Shown one piece after another: positions 46,945 through 55,310 of a stretch of 64,000 nt of DNA. The DNA comes from Serpens sp964410065 (GTDB taxonomy: Bacteria; Pseudomonadota; Gammaproteobacteria; Pseudomonadales; Pseudomonadaceae): the NCBI GenBank assembly GCA_964410065.1, contig CAYPFO010000003.1, forward strand, positions 1 to 64,000. Reading direction: 5' to 3'. Position numbers and translations under genes: made by a program. Position 1 is the stretch's first letter. Each line of letters starts with the position of its first letter. The notes beneath the pieces were generated by a model, which was given only the letters and a program-made list of their open reading frames with translations, was not told the origin of the DNA and did no database searches.

Positions 46945-47391
46945 ATGTCGCTGACCAACGTGTTCAACATCGCCGGTAGTGGCATGAGCGCCCAGAGCAC
47001 CCGTCTGAATACCGTGGCGAGCAACATCGCCAACGCCGAGACCGTGTCCTCCAGCATCGATCAGACCTATCGCGCCCGCAAGCCCGTGTTCGCCACCGTG
47101 CTGCACGACGCCACCAACCCCAACGCCAGCCAGTCGCTGTTTGACGAGCGTGGCAATGCCGGCGTCGGCGTGCAGGTCACCGGCATCGTCGAGGATCAGA
47201 GCGAGCTGCAGGCCCGCTACGAGCCGAGCCATCCGGCCGCCAATGCGGAAGGCTACGTGTTCTACCCGAACGTCAATGTTGTGGAGGAAATGGCCGACAT
47301 GATCTCCGCCAGCCGGGCCTTCCAGACCAACGCGGAAATGATGAACACCGCCAAAACCATGCTGCAGAAAGTACTGACCCTCGGTCAGTGA
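46945..47391 (+). CDS. flgC: Flagellar basal-body rod protein FlgC
   Basis: A 148-residue proximal rod protein. FNIAGSGMSAQSTRLNTVASNIANAET at about 6-32 is the rod-family N-terminus, and the C-terminal MISASRAFQTNAEMMNTAKTML helix at about 118-139 is the second half of the coiled coil. It sits between flgB and flgD with minimal spacing, as in other pseudomonads. Confidence 0.97.
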   Translation: MSLTNVFNIAGSGMSAQSTRLNTVASNIANAETVSSSIDQTYRARKPVFATVLHDATNPNASQSLFDERGNAGVGVQVTGIVEDQSELQARYEPSHPAANAEGYVFYPNVNVVEEMADMISASRAFQTNAEMMNTAKTMLQKVLTLGQ

Positions 47392-47405
47392 GGCGAAGGA
47401 CCGAC

Positions 47406-48083
47406 ATGAGTACCGTAAATAACAACGCCGCCCAATCCGTACTGGACCAGTACCAGCACAAACCTGCCGCCAAGACCACCGGCGACAGCGCCATGGGCAA
47501 GGACTCCTTCCTGCAGCTACTGGTCGCGCAGATGGAAAACCAGAACCCGCTGGACCCGCAGGACAATACCGCGTTTGTGGCTCAGTTGGCGCAGTTCAGC
47601 AGCCTGGAAAGCATGAATAACCTGAATTCGACGGTGGAATCCTTCATGGGCTCCTACCAGTCGTCCCAGGCGCTGCAGGCTTCGTCCCTGGTCGGTCGCT
47701 CGGTGATTGTGCAGAGCGGTCAGGCGCTGGTGGACACGAGCAAGGGCTTCAATGGCAACGTGGTCATGCCCGCCAACGGCAGCAACCTGAATATCAAGGT
47801 TTACAACGACAGCGGCGCCGTGGTGAAAACCCTGGAGCTGGGCGAGTGGAGCGCAGGCTCCGTGGACTTCATCTGGGACGGTGTCAACAACGCCGGTGAT
47901 CCAGTGGCCTCGGGCAATTACACCTTTGTCGCCGAGGCGATGATCGATGGCGAAGCCACCGCGCTGCCGACCTTCCTGCCGGCCACTGTCAACAGCGTCA
48001 CCTTGGGTGGCGGCGAAATGTATTTGAACCTGGCTGGCATGGGGCGCGTACCGCTTTCCAGCGTACAGACCATTGGCCAATAA
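47406..48083 (+). CDS. flgD: Flagellar hook assembly (scaffold) protein FlgD
   Basis: A 225-residue hook cap that lets FlgE subunits polymerise. The conserved N-terminus has MGKDSFLQLLVAQMENQNPLDPQD at about 30-53 and the body is an FlgD Ig-like/tudor core with VKTLELGEWSAG near 140. A GTG at 47388 overlapping the flgC stop is in frame, but ATG 47406, with GAAGGA upstream, fits the family start better. Confidence 0.95.
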   Translation: MSTVNNNAAQSVLDQYQHKPAAKTTGDSAMGKDSFLQLLVAQMENQNPLDPQDNTAFVAQLAQFSSLESMNNLNSTVESFMGSYQSSQALQASSLVGRSVIVQSGQALVDTSKGFNGNVVMPANGSNLNIKVYNDSGAVVKTLELGEWSAGSVDFIWDGVNNAGDPVASGNYTFVAEAMIDGEATALPTFLPATVNSVTLGGGEMYLNLAGMGRVPLSSVQTIGQ

Positions 48084-48107
48084 AACCGATTTCCAAGGAG
48101 TTAACTC

Positions 48108-49409
48108 ATGTCGTTCAACGTCGCTCTGAGCGGTCTGGCCGCAGCCAACAAAGATCTCGCCGTCACCGGCAACAACATTGCCAACGTTGCCACCACGGGC
48201 TTCAAGGGCTCGCGTGCTGAATTTGCCGACGTCTACTCGGCGTCCATTCTGGGCACCGGCGGCAAGGTTGCGGGTGCGGGTGTGCGCACCGCTGCGATTT
48301 CTCAGCAGTTCACTCAAGGCAACATCAATAACACAGGTAACAGCCTGGATCTGGCTGTCAACGGCAATGGTTTCTTCGCACTGAGTGCTCAGGGCCAGAT
48401 GATGTATACCCGTGCTGGTGAGTTCGGTACGGACAAGGACGGGTTCATCGTCAATAGCGGGGGCTATAAGCTGCAGGGCTACGGCATCAACTCTGCGGGT
48501 GATATCGTGGCGGGGCAGAAGGTCAATCTGCAGCTGGACAGCAGCAACGTGGCACCCAAGGCGACCACTCAGATTTCTGAGACTCTGAATCTGGATTCTT
48601 CCGCGACGGCGATCGCCCTGGCTTTCGATCCTGAAAATACGAATACCTACAATTGGGCGACGTCGGTACCGATGTACGACTCGCTGGGTAATGCGCATAC
48701 CATGAGCCAGTACTTCACCAAGACGGCGGGTGGCAACTGGACGATGCAGGTGCTGGTCGATGGGCGTAATCCGGCCGACCCCAGTCAGGAGCCGCCTATG
48801 CCTGAGTCCGTAGATCTGACGTTCGATTCCTCCGGCGCTCTGGATACGGCTGTGGCTGGGTCAGCGGGTATTACTGTCAATGCCGATGGCACGTTTTCGC
48901 TGACCAATTGGCTGCCGGGTGAGCAGCGGGCTGATGGTACTTGGGCGGGGAACGGTTCTGCTGCTGTTGCCAGCGTGGACATCGACATGACCAAGATGAC
49001 CCAGTACAACGCGGTGTCCTCGGTCACCACTCAGACTCAGGATGGCTACGCTACTGGTCAGCTCGCCGGCTTGAATATCGACGAAACGGGCGTGATGTTC
49101 GCCAGCTACACCAACGGTCAGTCCAAGCAGATCGGCCAGGTGATGCTGGTCAACTTCTCCAACGTACAGGGTCTCAAGCCGGTTGGTGGCACTGCCTGGC
49201 TGGAGACCTACGCTTCAGGCGTACCTGTAGAGGGAACGGCCAAGACCGGCACCTTTGGTGCCATGCAGGCAGGGGCGCTTGAAGAGTCCAACGTCGACCT
49301 GACCGCCCAGTTGGTGCAGTTGATCAAGGCGCAGAGCAACTACCAGGCCAACGCCAAGACTGTGACCACCGAAAGCACCATTCTGCAGACTACCATCCAG
49401 ATGGGCTGA
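48108..49409 (+). CDS. flgE: Flagellar hook protein FlgE
   Basis: A 433-residue hook subunit. The N-terminal FNVALSGLAAANKDLAVTGNNIANVATTGFKGSRAEFADV at 3-42 and the C-terminal LTAQLVQLIKAQSNYQANAKTVTTESTILQT regions form the inner coiled coil, with the variable D2 domains between at about 140-370. Slightly shorter than P. aeruginosa FlgE (462). It ends the first flagellar unit, 22 nt before a strong terminator. Confidence 0.97.
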   Translation: MSFNVALSGLAAANKDLAVTGNNIANVATTGFKGSRAEFADVYSASILGTGGKVAGAGVRTAAISQQFTQGNINNTGNSLDLAVNGNGFFALSAQGQMMYTRAGEFGTDKDGFIVNSGGYKLQGYGINSAGDIVAGQKVNLQLDSSNVAPKATTQISETLNLDSSATAIALAFDPENTNTYNWATSVPMYDSLGNAHTMSQYFTKTAGGNWTMQVLVDGRNPADPSQEPPMPESVDLTFDSSGALDTAVAGSAGITVNADGTFSLTNWLPGEQRADGTWAGNGSAAVASVDIDMTKMTQYNAVSSVTTQTQDGYATGQLAGLNIDETGVMFASYTNGQSKQIGQVMLVNFSNVQGLKPVGGTAWLETYASGVPVEGTAKTGTFGAMQAGALEESNVDLTAQLVQLIKAQSNYQANAKTVTTESTILQTTIQMG

Positions 49410-49425
49410 GGCGGGTAGCTTTAAA

Positions 49426-49460
49426 GAAAAAACGGGACGCCCATGGCGTCCCGTTTTTTT
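49426..49460 (+). terminator. Intrinsic terminator of flgBCDE
   Basis: ACGGGACGCC at 49432-49441 pairs with GGCGTCCCGT at 49445-49454, with A-tract before and seven T after. Confidence 0.92.
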
Positions 49461-49522
49461 ATCGAAGCTTGCACGCAAATCACCTTGTTAGGTACGCGTT
49501 AATTGTTGGGGGCTCGACCCCG

Positions 49523-49592
49523 GGCCAAAGCCTTTGCGTTCAGTCCTAACCGAGGCGTTGACCGAACGCTTCGCGGCAGGGCGCCGCTGCGT
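49523..49592. repeat. Dispersed intergenic repeat, copy after flgE
   Basis: Similar, with changes, to 46152-46225: CCAAAGCCTTTGCGTTCAG and TTCGCGGCAGGGCGCCGCT are shared. The two copies bracket the flgBCDE operon in the same orientation. Confidence 0.5.
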
Positions 49593-49646
49593 GGCGGCCG
49601 AGCGACTGCGCCGCACCTTCCACTCGGCGCTGCATGACGTGATTTT

Positions 49647-49782
49647 GTAGGGGCGAATTAATTCATTCGCCTCGCGCATGACCTTGGGGCTGACGCTGCG
49701 ATAACCACAAAGCCATCGGCCGCCTGGTTCGTCGCATCCCCGCCGTTGTCGGAAGACGCAGTGCCAGGCGAATGAATTGGCT
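49647..49782. repeat. MITE-like flagellar-region repeat, copy A
   Basis: Starts GTAGGGGCGAATT and ends with GGCGAATGAATT. The inner part with CCATCGGCCGCCTGGTTCGT-type sequence is nearly identical to 52862-53003 (copy B). No open frame fits a transposase. The right end (ATTGGCTGTGTCTGCGTTA, 49776-49794) is repeated inverted at 50093-50111. Confidence 0.75.
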
Positions 49783-49901
49783 GTGTCTGCGTTAGTTGTG
49801 GCAAGGGGCATTACCCAAGCAAATTCATGGCGTTACCTGTTACACAACCTGGGAGACCAGGACCTCGCGCCGAAGCGAGCGGTAACCACTGACGCAGCTG
49901 T

Positions 49902-50052
49902 CGTAGGGCGGCGTCGCTCGCTGCAGGAGGGTTGGCTGGATACTCGAGGTTGAGCGAGCACCCCGCCGGCGGAGTATCCCACCTACGGCGGGCTGCCCGA
50001 GTCACTGCGCAGTTCCATCCCGACACCCTGCAACGGGCGAGGCCGCCCTACG
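49902..50052. repeat. Palindromic element nested between flgE and flgF
   Basis: Ends CGTAGGGCGGC (49902-49912) and GCCGCCCTACG (50042-50052) are perfect inverted repeats. Inside, GGATACTC (49938-49945) and GAGTATCC (49972-49979) form a second hairpin. Ends are one change from those at 33364 and 40520. Confidence 0.75.
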
Positions 50053-50092
50053 CATGCCCACATGACCCACCGCGCCGGCTGCTAGCAACACG

Positions 50093-50125
50093 TAACGCAG
50101 ACACAGCCAATGAATTCGCCCCTAC
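50093..50125. repeat. Inverted partner of copy A's right end
   Basis: TAACGCAGACACAGCCAAT at 50093-50111 is the exact reverse complement of 49776-49794. It runs into AATTCGCCCCTAC (50113-50125), the reverse complement of the copy A start at 49647-49659. So 49647-50125 is bounded by inverted repeats, with the element at 49902-50052 inside. Confidence 0.8.
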
Positions 50126-50245
50126 CGGGTGAAGCCCGTCGCGTTCACATGCTGTGAAAGTCACGTGCTGGAGGCGCAGGCAGTGTCAGGCATGCCGAAT
50201 GTGTGGGTGACCATGGCTCACGGCTCCCCGCAGGGCGCGACGTGT

Positions 50246-50340
50246 GTAGAGGGGACTTCATTCGCCAGGTGCACCTCCAGGCGACGCAACCGCTGCGTCA
50301 CGCGCAAAGGCTTCGGCGGCGTAGTTCGTCGCATCTGCTC
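50246..50340. repeat. Decayed left-half copy of the MITE-like repeat (copy D)
   Basis: Shares the pattern of copies A and B: GTAG-GGG...CTTCATTCGCC, then CCGCTGCG and TAGTTCGTCGCATC, with many changes. Lies just before the flgF promoter. Confidence 0.55.
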
Positions 50341-50389
50341 ATGGCTCCCGCACGGAAAACCGTGCCCGCCCGCTCAGGCGATTGGTCTC

Positions 50390-50405
50390 TGGCATGATGT
50401 TTGCT
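50390..50405 (+). promoter_or_regulatory. Sigma-54 promoter of flgFGHIJKL
   Basis: TGGCATGATGTTTGCT has GG at 50391-50392 and GC at 50403-50404 with 10 nt between, 51 nt before the flgF start. It marks a separate second flagellar unit, as in P. aeruginosa. Confidence 0.85.
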
Positions 50406-50455
50406 AATTCCACTGCAAACCCTGAAAAGGCGGCAAGAAGCTGCCGGAGGACGCA

Positions 50456-51196
50456 GTGGACAAGATGCTTTATGTGGCCATGACCGGTGCCAGCCAGAAC
50501 ACGCTGGCGCAACGGGCGCATGCCAACAATTTGGCCAACCTCTCCACCAATGGCTTTCGTCGTGATTTTGAACAGGCGCGCTCGATGCCGGTGTTCGGCG
50601 ACAGTTTGCCGGCGCGGGCCTATGCCATGACCGAGCGTCCGGCCACTGACTTCACCCCCGGCGCCTTGCAGGAAACCGGTCGCGACCTGGACATCGCCAT
50701 CGAGGGCGAGGGCTGGATCGCCGTACAAACACCGCAAGGCGGCGAAGCCTATGTGCGTACCGCCAGCCTGAAGATCGATGCGGTCGGCATATTGCGTGCC
50801 GGCAATGATTTGCCGGTGATGGGCAACGCCGGCCCGGTGGTGATTCCGCCGGAGCAGAAGGTTGAGATTGGTCGCGACGGTACCATCAGCATTCGCGCGC
50901 TGGGTGAGAACCCCAACGTGATGGCCGAGGTGGACCGCATCAAGCTGGTCAAGCCTGACTTGCAGCAGATGGAAAAAGGCCTCGACGGCATGATCCACCA
51001 CAAGAGCGGGCAGCCAGTCGACGCCGATGCGACGGTGCAGGTGGTTTCCGGCTTCCAGGAAACCAGCAACGTCAACGCCGTAGCCGAGATGACCTCGATG
51101 CTCGCCTTGTCCCGCCAATTCGAACTGCATATCAAGATGATGCGTACCGCCGAAGATGATGCCGCGGCGATGACCAAGGTCATGCAGATCAGCTAA
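50456..51196 (+). CDS. flgF: Flagellar basal-body rod protein FlgF
   Basis: A 246-residue rod component. MDKMLYVAMTGASQNTLAQR and the HANNLANLSTNGFRRD block at about 22-37 are the family start, and the C-terminal VNAVAEMTSMLALSRQFELHIKMM helix closes it. The start is GTG 50456 with GGAGG 6 nt upstream. First gene of the second flagellar unit. Confidence 0.96.
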   Translation: MDKMLYVAMTGASQNTLAQRAHANNLANLSTNGFRRDFEQARSMPVFGDSLPARAYAMTERPATDFTPGALQETGRDLDIAIEGEGWIAVQTPQGGEAYVRTASLKIDAVGILRAGNDLPVMGNAGPVVIPPEQKVEIGRDGTISIRALGENPNVMAEVDRIKLVKPDLQQMEKGLDGMIHHKSGQPVDADATVQVVSGFQETSNVNAVAEMTSMLALSRQFELHIKMMRTAEDDAAAMTKVMQIS

Positions 51197-51238
51197 TTAT
51201 TTGCGACGCCCCTGGGCGTCGATGAAGGAGAACATTCC

Positions 51239-52024
51239 ATGCTTCCGGCTCTGTGGGTAAGTAAAACCGGTCTGTCCGCCCAGGACATGAACCTGACCAC
51301 CATTTCCAACAACTTGGCCAACGTCTCGACGACGGGCTTCAAGCGCGACCGCGCCGAGTTCCAGGACCTGATGTACCAGGTGCGCCGCCAGCCGGGTGCG
51401 CAGAACACCCAGGACACTGAGCTGCCTTCAGGCCTGCAATTGGGTACTGGCGTGCGCATCGTCGGTACGCAGAAGAACTTCACCGCCGGCAGCTTGCAGA
51501 CCACCGAGCAGCCGCTGGACATGGCCATCAACGGTCGCGGTTTCTTCCAGGTGCTGATGCCCGACGGCAGCCTGTCCTATACCCGCGATGGCACCTTTCA
51601 CCTTAATTCCGAAGGCCAGGTGGTCACCGCCAGTGGTTTCCCGGTCGAGCCGGCGATTGTCGTGCCGCCGGAAACCCAGACCTTCAGCGTCGGTGAAGAC
51701 GGCACCGTTTCCATCGGCCTGGCCGGTGAGGCCGAGCTGCAGGTGATCGGCAACATCCAGACCGCCGACTTCATCAACCCGGCCGGCTTGCAGGCCACCG
51801 GTGGCAACCTGTTCCAGGAAACCGCCGCCAGCGGCGCGCCGCAGGTTGGCCAGCCCGGCTTGAACGGGCTGGGTACCGTGCTGCAGAGCACCCTGGAAAA
51901 CTCCAACGTCAGTACCGTTGAAGAGCTGGTGAACATGATCACCACCCAGCGTGCCTACGAGATGAATTCCAAGGTCATCTCCACCGCCGACCAGATGCTC
52001 GGCTTTGTGACCCAGCAGTTGTAA
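51239..52024 (+). CDS. flgG: Flagellar distal rod protein FlgG
   Basis: A 261-residue distal rod subunit. The rod-family start has MNLTTISNNLANVSTTGFKRDRAEFQDLMYQ at about 17-47, and VSTVEELVNMITTQRAYEMNSKVISTADQM near the C-terminus. The length matches the Salmonella and Pseudomonas proteins (260 or so). It sits 42 nt after flgF and 61 nt before flgH. Confidence 0.97.
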   Translation: MLPALWVSKTGLSAQDMNLTTISNNLANVSTTGFKRDRAEFQDLMYQVRRQPGAQNTQDTELPSGLQLGTGVRIVGTQKNFTAGSLQTTEQPLDMAINGRGFFQVLMPDGSLSYTRDGTFHLNSEGQVVTASGFPVEPAIVVPPETQTFSVGEDGTVSIGLAGEAELQVIGNIQTADFINPAGLQATGGNLFQETAASGAPQVGQPGLNGLGTVLQSTLENSNVSTVEELVNMITTQRAYEMNSKVISTADQMLGFVTQQL

Positions 52025-52085
52025 TGCCGTAGGGACGTGCGCTTGCGAGCCACGTCCCTTCACCGTTTCGCGAGGTTGCCTCCCC

Positions 52086-52775
52086 ATGCTCCGGCTGTTG
52101 TTTCCCCTGACGTTTCTGGTTCTGTTGAGCGGCTGCATGGCCCCGGCGGCCAAGCCCAACGAGCCGTATTACGCGCCGGTGCTGCCGCGTACGCCGCTGC
52201 CGGTCGAACAGAACAATGGCGCGATCTACCAGTCCGGGTTCGGCATGAACCTGTTCGATGACCGCAAGGCCTACCGGGTCGGTGACATCATCACCATCAC
52301 CCTCAACGAGAGAACCCAGGCCAGCAAGAGTGCCAACTCCCAGTTGAGTAAAGACAGCAGCGCCAACATCGGCCTGACTTCGTTGTTCGGCGGTGCGGTG
52401 TCGGCGACCAATCCGCTGACCGAGAACAAGATGACCCTGGGCGCGGAATTCGCCGGTGAGCGGGACAACAACGGTTCAGCCAAGGCCGGGCAAAGCAACA
52501 GCCTGACCGGCTCGATCACCGTGACGGTGGCCGAAGTGCTGCCTAACGGCATTCTTTCGGTGCGCGGCGAGAAGTGGATGACCCTGAATACCGGCGAAGA
52601 GTTGGTGCGCATTGCCGGCCTGATCCGCTCCGACGATATCGGCACCGATAACACCGTGTCGTCCACCCGCGTGGCCGATGCGCGCATTACCTATTCGGGT
52701 ACCGGCGCCTTTGCCGATGCCAGCCAGCCGGGCTGGTTGAGCCGCTTCTTCATGAGCCCAATGTGGCCGTTCTAG
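52086..52775 (+). CDS. flgH: Flagellar L-ring protein FlgH
   Basis: A 229-residue outer-membrane lipoprotein of the L-ring. A signal peptide with lipobox LLSGC lipidates C17. YRVGDIITITLNERTQASKSANS at about 58-80 and VRGEKWMTLNTGEELVRIAGL near 159-179 are family blocks, and the end SRFFMSPMWPF is typical. A repeat-filled gap of 271 nt separates it from flgI, so flgI may be less well coupled. Confidence 0.96.
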   Translation: MLRLLFPLTFLVLLSGCMAPAAKPNEPYYAPVLPRTPLPVEQNNGAIYQSGFGMNLFDDRKAYRVGDIITITLNERTQASKSANSQLSKDSSANIGLTSLFGGAVSATNPLTENKMTLGAEFAGERDNNGSAKAGQSNSLTGSITVTVAEVLPNGILSVRGEKWMTLNTGEELVRIAGLIRSDDIGTDNTVSSTRVADARITYSGTGAFADASQPGWLSRFFMSPMWPF

Positions 52776-52861
52776 GTGACGGAATGAGGTGCTGCAAAGG
52801 CTTCGGCCTGGGGGCGCAGGCGATGATGGTTCTGCCGAATGGCTCGTCTGGCATAACCGCT

Positions 52862-53003
52862 GTAGGGGCGAATTCATTCGCCGTGCGCATGATCACCGAA
52901 CCACGCAGCCGCTGCGACAACCACAACGGCATCGGCCGCCTGGTTCGTCGCATCCCCGTCGTTGTCGGAACACGCGGTGCCAGGCGAATGAATTCGCTCC
53001 TAC
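52862..53003. repeat. MITE-like repeat, copy B, between flgH and flgI
   Basis: 142 bp bounded by near-perfect 21-bp inverted repeats (GTAGGGGCGAATTCATTCGCC at left; GGCGAATGAATTCGCTCCTAC at right). The inner part matches copy A at 49647-49782 for most of its length. It lies inside the flgFGHIJKL unit and would be transcribed. No coding capacity for a transposase. Confidence 0.8.
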
Positions 53004-53046
53004 TTAAACCAGCTACGCACAGCAACCGCCGCTTAGGAATTAACGC

Positions 53047-54147
53047 ATGACCAAGTACCTGCTTATTGCACTCGGCCTGCTGGCCAGCTTCGCCGTGCAG
53101 GCCGAGCGGCTCAAGGACATCGCCAGCATCCAGGGCGTGCGTTCCAACCAACTGATTGGTTATGGGCTGGTAGTGGGGCTCAACGGCACGGGCGACCAGA
53201 CCACGCAAACGCCCTTTACCCTGCAAACCTTCAACAACATGCTCGCCCAGTTCGGCATCAAGGTGCCGCCCAGTGTGGGCAGCGTGCAGCTGAAGAACGT
53301 CGCGGCGGTGTCGATCCATGCCGACCTGCCGCCCTTTGCCAAGCCGGGGCAGACCATCGACATCACCGTGTCCTCGATCGGTAATTCGAAAAGCCTGCGC
53401 GGTGGCAGCCTGCTGATGGCGCCCCTCAAGGGCATCGACGGCAACATTTACGCCATTGCCCAGGGCAACCTGGTGGTAGGCGGCTTCGATGCCGGCGGCG
53501 CGGACGGCTCGCGTATCACCGTCAACGTGCCCTCGGCAGGCCGCATTCCTGGGGGCGCCACCGTCGAGCGCGCGGTGCCGAGCGGTTTCGACCAAGGCAC
53601 CAGCCTGACCCTCAACCTCAATCGCCCGGATTTCACCACGGCGAAGAACATCGTCGACCGCATCAACGAATTGCTCGGCCCGCAGGTCGCTCAGGCGATT
53701 GACGGTGGCTCGGTGCGGGTCAGCGCGCCGCTGAATCCCAATCAGCGCGTCGATTACCTGTCGATTCTGGAAAATCTGGAAATCGATCTCGGCCAGGCCG
53801 CCGCCAAAGTCGTCATCAATTCGCGCACCGGTACCATCGTCATCGGCCAGAACGTGCGCGTAGCGCCGGCGGCTGTTACCCACGGCAGCCTCACCGTGAG
53901 CATCACCGAAGACCCGATTGTCAGCCAGCCAGCACCGTTCTCTGATGGCGAAACCGTGGTGGTGCCACGTTCGAAGGTCAATGCCCAGCAAGAAGTGAAA
54001 CCGATGTTCAAGTTCGCACCGGGCACCACCCTGGACGAAATCGTCCGTGCGGTGAACCAGGTGGGCGCGGCCCCTAGCGACCTGATGGCCATTCTGGAAG
54101 CCCTGAAACAGGCCGGCGCGCTGCAGGCCGACCTGATTGTGATTTAA
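53047..54147 (+). CDS. flgI: Flagellar P-ring protein FlgI
   Basis: A 366-residue periplasmic ring protein. A 19-residue signal peptide ends AVQA before ERLKDIASIQGVRSNQLIGYG. FGIKVPPSVGSVQLKNVAAV at about 77-96 and the C-terminal LDEIVRAVNQVGAAPSDLMAILEALKQAGAL block are typical. Normal length. The gene lies 271 nt after flgH, and the repeat in the gap could lower distal expression. Confidence 0.97.
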   Translation: MTKYLLIALGLLASFAVQAERLKDIASIQGVRSNQLIGYGLVVGLNGTGDQTTQTPFTLQTFNNMLAQFGIKVPPSVGSVQLKNVAAVSIHADLPPFAKPGQTIDITVSSIGNSKSLRGGSLLMAPLKGIDGNIYAIAQGNLVVGGFDAGGADGSRITVNVPSAGRIPGGATVERAVPSGFDQGTSLTLNLNRPDFTTAKNIVDRINELLGPQVAQAIDGGSVRVSAPLNPNQRVDYLSILENLEIDLGQAAAKVVINSRTGTIVIGQNVRVAPAAVTHGSLTVSITEDPIVSQPAPFSDGETVVVPRSKVNAQQEVKPMFKFAPGTTLDEIVRAVNQVGAAPSDLMAILEALKQAGALQADLIVI

Positions 54148-54156
54148 GGGGTGAGT

Positions 54157-55299
54157 ATGAAATTTAGCGCACCCGGCGTGGGCGATAGTGGCGCCTACAC
54201 CGACCTCAATCGCCTCAATCAGTTGAAGGTGGGCAAGGATCGCGACAGCGAGGAAAACACCCGCAAGGTCGCCCAGGAATTCGAGTCGCTGTTTCTCAGC
54301 CAGATGTTCAAGGCCATGCGCCAGGCCAACGACGTACTGGCCGACGACAACTTCATGAACAGCGAGACCAGCAAGCATTACCGCGACATGCACGACCAGC
54401 AGATGGCCGTGACGCTGCCAAAGCAGGGCGCCGGCATCGGCCTGGCCGATGTGCTGATGCGTCAGCTGAGCAAAGATCGTCAGGCCAGCGTGCGCGAAAA
54501 TCCGTTTCGCAGTGCCGACGAGCCGGCGCTGGCGGGCGCGGCAGTCGAGCGGCCGTCACTGGCCAGCGGCACCGATAGCGAGCTGCGCGACGACCGGCAA
54601 CTGCTCAAGGCGCGGCGCCTGACGCTGCCAAATTACCGGAGTAACGCCGCACAGGGAGCCACTGAAAGCGCCACCGTGGCCACCGCCCAGCCGGGCCAGC
54701 CGCTGGTGGATCTGGGTTGGCATCCGCCCACGGGCGGTTATGACCGTGCCGGCAGTGCCGGTAGCGTGCGCTTCAATGGCCAGCCGGCGGGCATGCCGGA
54801 CAGTTTCAATTCGCCGGAAGAGTTCGTCGCCGCCATGCTGCCCATGGCCGAAAATGCCGCCCGACGCCTGGGTGTCGATGCCCGCTACCTAGTGGCCCAG
54901 GCCGCGCTGGAAACCGGCTGGGGCCGCTCGATCATACGGCAGGAAGACGGCAGCAGCAGCCACAACCTGTTTGGCATCAAGGCCCACGGCTGGGGCGGTG
55001 ATTCCGCCCGGACCACCACCACCGAGTTCTACAACGGCCAGCCGGTCAAAGAACAGGCCGAATTCCGCAGCTATGCCTCTTACGCGCAAAGCTTCGACGA
55101 CTACGCGACCTTCCTGCAAAGCAATGGCCGCTATCAAGAAGCGCTGCAAACCGCCGATAACCCGGACACGTTCATGCGTGAACTGCAACAGGCTGGCTAC
55201 GCCACCGACCCGCAGTACGCGCGCAAGGTCAACCAGATCGCCAAGCAGTTGCAGACCTACCAGATGGTCGCCGCAACGGGCACGACGAAGAATATTTAG
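54157..55299 (+). CDS. flgJ: Flagellar rod assembly protein / peptidoglycan hydrolase FlgJ
   Basis: A 380-residue two-domain protein. The N-terminal part caps the rod (RKVAQEFESLFLSQMFKAMR at about 33-52). The C-terminal GH73 glucosaminidase opens peptidoglycan for the rod; its likely catalytic E252 lies in AQAALETGWGRSI. A linker with low complexity lies between about 115 and 200. An in-frame GTG six bases upstream is possible, but ATG 54157 with AAGGGG 5 nt before it is preferred. Confidence 0.95.
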   Translation: MKFSAPGVGDSGAYTDLNRLNQLKVGKDRDSEENTRKVAQEFESLFLSQMFKAMRQANDVLADDNFMNSETSKHYRDMHDQQMAVTLPKQGAGIGLADVLMRQLSKDRQASVRENPFRSADEPALAGAAVERPSLASGTDSELRDDRQLLKARRLTLPNYRSNAAQGATESATVATAQPGQPLVDLGWHPPTGGYDRAGSAGSVRFNGQPAGMPDSFNSPEEFVAAMLPMAENAARRLGVDARYLVAQAALETGWGRSIIRQEDGSSSHNLFGIKAHGWGGDSARTTTTEFYNGQPVKEQAEFRSYASYAQSFDDYATFLQSNGRYQEALQTADNPDTFMRELQQAGYATDPQYARKVNQIAKQLQTYQMVAATGTTKNI

Positions 55300-55310
55300 G
55301 AAGCTGAAAC

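Noticed and set aside
49647..50340. Possible CRISPR array because of repeated segments
   Set aside because: Repeats are long, inverted and irregularly spaced; no regular spacers and no cas genes.
49410..50455. Short open frames in the flgE-flgF gap (several of 60-110 codons)
   Set aside because: They lie in palindromic repeats, show no ribosome binding site and no conserved sequence.
52862..53003. Insertion sequence with a transposase
   Set aside because: At 142 bp the element is far too short and has no coding capacity; only non-autonomous movement is possible.
52750..54393. A 547-codon minus-strand frame opposite flgH-flgI-flgJ
   Set aside because: Runs through three real genes and a repeat; composition is typical of an antisense shadow.
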